Source: Nocardia nova
GTDB lineage: Bacteria > Actinomycetota > Actinomycetes > Mycobacteriales > Mycobacteriaceae
Length of the DNA stretch: 64,000 nt
NCBI RefSeq assembly: GCF_002933465.1
Contig: NZ_PSZE01000013.1
Location: 62,001-126,000, forward strand
Reading direction: 5' to 3'
The notes under the pieces were generated by a model, which had not been told where the DNA came from, ran no database searches, and worked only from the letters and a program-made list of their open reading frames with translations. This document shows positions 60,997-64,000 of the stretch, one piece after another; positions within the stretch are counted from its first letter, which is position 1; the number at the start of each line of letters is the position of its first letter. Position numbers and translations under genes: made by a program.

Positions 60997-62186
60997 GCCG
61001 CACTCCCGAGGATCAGGCCGGAGACCGGCACGGACGCGGGACCGCCTGTGGCGAGCGCGAATTCGGCATCTTTCACCTGGTTGATCGCAGTGCCTCGCAT
61101 CTGCTCGACCGCCTCCTTGATGTGGGTCATCCCGATGATGTAGGCCTCCGACAACTGGCCGCCGTGGGTGTTGACCGGGATCGAGCCGCCCTTGTACCGG
61201 ATGGCGCCGCTCTCGACGAACTCACCACCCTCACCCTTACCGCAGAATCCATAATCCTCGAGCTGCATGAGCACCATCGGCGTGAAGTGGTCGTAGAGCA
61301 GTGCGACGTCGATGTCCTTGGCCGTCAAGCCGGACTGTTCCCACAGCCTCTTGGCGATCGGCGCATTGCCCGAGGATGCGAAGTACTCGTCCGGCATCCC
61401 GTACCAGGCGAAGGCGCGCCCCCATTCACGGCGCCCGCCGTGCGCGACCGCGACGACCGGCACCGGCTTCTGCCGCAGATCCTTCGCTCGCTCGGCACTG
61501 GTGGTGATGACCGCGACCGCACCCTCGGTCTCGAGGCAGAAGTCGTAGAGGCACAACGGATCCGCGATCATGCGGCCGTTGAAGTACTCCTCCTTGGTGA
61601 GCGGCGTCTTCTGAATCGCCTTGGGGCGGTTGAGCGCATTCTCCCGGGTCGAGATCGCGATCTCCGCGAACGCGTCGCGCCGGGTCCCGTACAAATGCAT
61701 ATGGCGGCGGGCCAGCACCGACATCAGGTGCCCCGGACCGGACAGCCCGGAGGGCTGCAGGAAGGAGTTGATCGGATCCGCGGCTGCGGCCGCGAACACC
61801 GAGCCCAGGCGCTGCTTCTGCTGCTGCAGCGTCATCACCGTGACCACGGTGGTGGCGTCACCGGCCACGATGGCCGCCCGGGCCAGCCCGATGGAGCCGG
61901 CCGCGCCGCCGCCGCCGGAGGTCAGTGAGGCGGTGAAGGTGACTTCCGGGATGCCCAGGGTTTCCATGAAATCGGCGGTGTCCATCTTGTCGCCGTAGCC
62001 GGCGCCCGCGCCCGAATAGTAGGCGAAACCGTCGATTTCCTTGACCGAGATTCCCGCGTCCTCGCAGGCCGCCAGGATCGCCTTGCCCGCCAACTCCAGA
62101 TTGGTCTGTGGCGCCGATCCGCCGCGCTTGTAATACGGGGTAGCCCCCACCCCGACTATCGCGACATCTCTCAAACCGTTGGACAC
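60993..62186 (-). CDS. Thiolase-fold protein of the Ltp2 type (probable retro-aldolase)
   Basis: 397 residues from the GTG at 62186 (GGAGTG upstream). SCP2-thiolase fold (VAIVGVGATPYYKRGG, ELAGKAILAACEDAG), but the nucleophile loop reads FTASLTSGGGGAAGS and the C-terminal loop ALATGGPASVPVSG, so both catalytic Cys of thiolases are absent. Tyr298 (LLYDHFTP) and Tyr349 (QLSEAYIIG) fall close to the two Tyr reported as catalytic in Ltp2 aldolase (Y294/Y344, from memory). With a coupled DUF35 partner, C-C cleavage of a 3-hydroxyacyl-CoA by retro-aldol is the best inference. Divergent from the CaiB paralogue at 62495, sharing the palindrome at 62293. Confidence 0.92.
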   Translation of the reverse strand: MSNGLRDVAIVGVGATPYYKRGGSAPQTNLELAGKAILAACEDAGISVKEIDGFAYYSGAGAGYGDKMDTADFMETLGIPEVTFTASLTSGGGGAAGSIGLARAAIVAGDATTVVTVMTLQQQKQRLGSVFAAAAADPINSFLQPSGLSGPGHLMSVLARRHMHLYGTRRDAFAEIAISTRENALNRPKAIQKTPLTKEEYFNGRMIADPLCLYDFCLETEGAVAVITTSAERAKDLRQKPVPVVAVAHGGRREWGRAFAWYGMPDEYFASSGNAPIAKRLWEQSGLTAKDIDVALLYDHFTPMVLMQLEDYGFCGKGEGGEFVESGAIRYKGGSIPVNTHGGQLSEAYIIGMTHIKEAVEQMRGTAINQVKDAEFALATGGPASVPVSGLILGSAA

Positions 62187-62292
62187 ATCAACACTCCATT
62201 CTGGTTGCCGTCGGCCACCCGAACCCGAGGCCCGGAACCGCAAGTGAGACCTCGGCATCATCCGACGACGAGGACACAGCGTCACCTATATC

Positions 62293-62308
62293 ACATAGTA
62301 ATCTATCA
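62293..62308. promoter_or_regulatory. Regulon palindrome between Ltp2-like and CaiB genes
   Basis: ACATAGTAATCTATCA, left half identical to the best site, between the divergent starts at 62186 and 62495. Confidence 0.65.
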
Positions 62309-62494
62309 GGTTGGCCAACTGCAGGGAAAGGGACGTGAACGCGAAGTCCAGCGGTCGAGAAATTGAACCTTGTGCACTATGTGAGCTGGCGCTACCGTGA
62401 GACGCGGCTCACATGCGATCGGCGCAGTGCCCGGCCTCATACCACCCTTTCGCGCAACCGATCGCACACTCACCCCTGATCCGGAGGATCGCCA

Positions 62495-64000
62495 GTGACT
62501 GTCGACTCGCCCCGCCACGACACCCCCGGTCCCCTCGACCGCCTCACGGTGATCGATCTCTCGACCACCCTGCCTGGCGCGCAGGCCACCATGTTCCTGG
62601 CCGATGCCGGAGCCGAAGTGATCTTCGTCGAACCTCCCTCGGGCAGCCGGCTGCGGGCGCTACCCGGCTGGCCCGCGCTCGGGCGCGGCAAGAAGAGCAT
62701 CACCCTCGATCTGCACGACGACGCGGATGCCGCGACACTGCGCGCGCTGCTGCGCACGGCGGACGTACTCGTCACCACTATGCGCCCCGGGGCCGCCACC
62801 AGGCTGGGTCTCGACCCCACCTCCGTGGCTACCCTCAATCCCCGGCTGGTCAGCGCAGCCATCACCGGATGGGGTTCGACCGGTCCGTTCAAGGATCTCA
62901 AGGGTTACGAGGCCCTGGTGATGGCGAAGCTCGGCATCATGTACGGCAAACGTCAGACCACAACCCGGCCCGGACCGTCGTTCGTGCCGAGCCCGTTCGC
63001 CTCCTGGGGCGCCGCACACACCGCGGTACACGGCATCCTGGCCGCATTGCTCGAACGCGAGGACAGCGGAACCGGACAGCATGTCGAGGCCGACCTGGTC
63101 CGCGGCATTGCCACGATGGACACCTGGCAGTGGTTCTCCGAACTCGTGGTGAACCGGTGGCCCGACGCGTTCGTCCCGGTGTCCGCATTCGACGACCAGG
63201 GCAATCCCAACGGGCATTTGATCTATCCGTTGCTGGTCACACCCACCAAAGACGGCCACTTCATTCAGTTCGCGCAGACCGAACCTCGCCTGTTCCTGGC
63301 ACTGATGAAGGAACTCGACCTCACCTGGATGTTCACCGACCCCAAGTGGGCCGGTCTGCCCCAGCTCGACGACGTCGCGCTGCGAATCGAACTGTGGGAG
63401 ATCATGCTGGCGCGCGCATCGGCCCGCACCCTCGCCGAGTGGCAGCGGGTCTTCGACACCAACCCCGACCTCAGCGCGGAGGTCTTCCGCACTCCGGCCG
63501 ACGCCCTGCACCACCCGCAGCTGGTGCACGACGGACGGGTCGTGACGATCACCGATCCCGACCTCGGCGAGGTGACCCAGCCCTCCACACTCGTCCATGT
63601 GAACGGCGCCGCCCTGGCCCCGCCCCGGCTCGCGCCCCGGCTGGGCGCCGATGCCGACGAACTGCGGCGGCGGGCGGTCGAATCGTCCCTCGTGCCAACG
63701 AATTCCGGCGAGGCTCGTGCCGAACTTCCGCTGGCGGGCATCACCATCCTCGAGCTCGGCTCCATGTTCGCGGGCCCCTTCGCGGCCACACTGCTGGCCG
63801 ACCTCGGCGCTCGAGTGCTCAAAGTGGAACCGCTGGCGGGCGACACCATTCGCGGTCTGGTCCCCTTCCCGGAGGCGGGCGGCGCAAAAGTGATGCAGGG
63901 CAAGGAATCCATCGCCCTCGATACGCATTCACCGGAGGGACTGGCCATCGTGCACCGGCTCGCCCAGCAGTCCGATGTGGTGTTGCAGACCTACCGCGCG
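62495..64000 (+). CDS. Double-length CaiB/BaiF CoA-transferase, 3' end outside window
   Basis: Starts at the GTG at 62495 (CGGAGGA 6 nt upstream) and stays open to the window end (502 residues). Domain 1 includes LTVIDLSTTLPGAQATMFLA and GWGSTGPFKDLKGYEALVMA; domain 2 begins LAGITILELGSMFAGPFA with LGARVLKVEP and is cut off after DVVLQTYRA. Near-colinear with the gene at 50916-53384, sharing GKESIA(L/I)D-type and PEAGGAKV segments, so a paralogue from duplication. It is divergent from the Ltp2-like operon and would activate or exchange CoA on its substrate or product. Confidence 0.93.
   Translation, partial: MTVDSPRHDTPGPLDRLTVIDLSTTLPGAQATMFLADAGAEVIFVEPPSGSRLRALPGWPALGRGKKSITLDLHDDADAATLRALLRTADVLVTTMRPGAATRLGLDPTSVATLNPRLVSAAITGWGSTGPFKDLKGYEALVMAKLGIMYGKRQTTTRPGPSFVPSPFASWGAAHTAVHGILAALLEREDSGTGQHVEADLVRGIATMDTWQWFSELVVNRWPDAFVPVSAFDDQGNPNGHLIYPLLVTPTKDGHFIQFAQTEPRLFLALMKELDLTWMFTDPKWAGLPQLDDVALRIELWEIMLARASARTLAEWQRVFDTNPDLSAEVFRTPADALHHPQLVHDGRVVTITDPDLGEVTQPSTLVHVNGAALAPPRLAPRLGADADELRRRAVESSLVPTNSGEARAELPLAGITILELGSMFAGPFAATLLADLGARVLKVEPLAGDTIRGLVPFPEAGGAKVMQGKESIALDTHSPEGLAIVHRLAQQSDVVLQTYRA

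Overview
The window is high-GC DNA that looks like a chromosome segment of a mycolic-acid actinobacterium (Nocardia/Rhodococcus-like; genus inferred, not proven). The reasons are the many GTG starts, the ATGA-coupled operons, a mycofactocin-type short-chain dehydrogenase, paired and fused FadE-type acyl-CoA dehydrogenases, SCP2-thiolase/DUF35 partners and TetR control. Nearly every gene acts on a coenzyme A thioester: 10 acyl-CoA dehydrogenase (ACAD) genes including one double-length fusion, 7 stand-alone crotonases plus one fused crotonase domain, 4 acyl-CoA ligases, 3 double-length CaiB/BaiF CoA-transferases, 4 hotdog thioesterases, thiolases, SDRs and 2 nitronate-monooxygenase-family flavoproteins. 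I see no rRNA, tRNA, CRISPR or phage genes.

Layout. 1-6.2 kb: crotonase end, ACAD, MaoC-like protein, then an ACAD pair plus CoA-transferase-like gene, with AT-rich palindromic control sites of one type. 6.3-15 kb: LysR regulator, double CaiB, a second ACAD pair, and an unusual thiolase-like/crotonase fusion. 15.9-30.8 kb: crotonase and SDR divergent from a shared operator, then two long leftward operons (double ACAD, DoxX, aldo-keto reductase, ligases and NMO; crotonases, NMO, hydrolase and three stacked thioesterases). 31-37.3 kb: an IS110 element inserted at the start codon of the first gene of a Liv-type ABC uptake operon whose two permeases and one ATPase are fused into one protein. 37.4-48.7 kb: beta-oxidation operon (ligase, ACAD, thiolase, crotonase), single ACAD, TetR with an amidohydrolase and a small Cys-rich protein, and an ACAD/crotonase operon. 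48.8-57.2 kb: ligase, double CaiB, aldehyde dehydrogenase, TetR and mycofactocin-type SDR, flanked by two decayed pseudogenes. 57.2-64 kb: an SDR/ACAD/phosphotransferase operon resembling 4-hydroxyacyl-CoA catabolism, an Ltp2-like thiolase with a DUF35 partner, and the start of a second CaiB paralogue.

How it fits together. From 16 kb to 62 kb most operons are preceded by one 16-bp AT-rich palindrome (about ACWTAGT-NN-ACTAWGT, nine or ten sites), which suggests a single regulon; the TetR gene at 55.1 kb has a site on each side and is the best candidate regulator. The encoded steps are uptake (ABC), CoA activation (ligases, CaiB), dehydrogenation, hydration, oxidation, thiolytic or retro-aldol cleavage, and CoA release. 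The set resembles side-chain and ring-remnant degradation of a complex, branched or cyclic carboxylic acid (steroid- or isoprenoid-like). The actual substrate cannot be read from the sequence.
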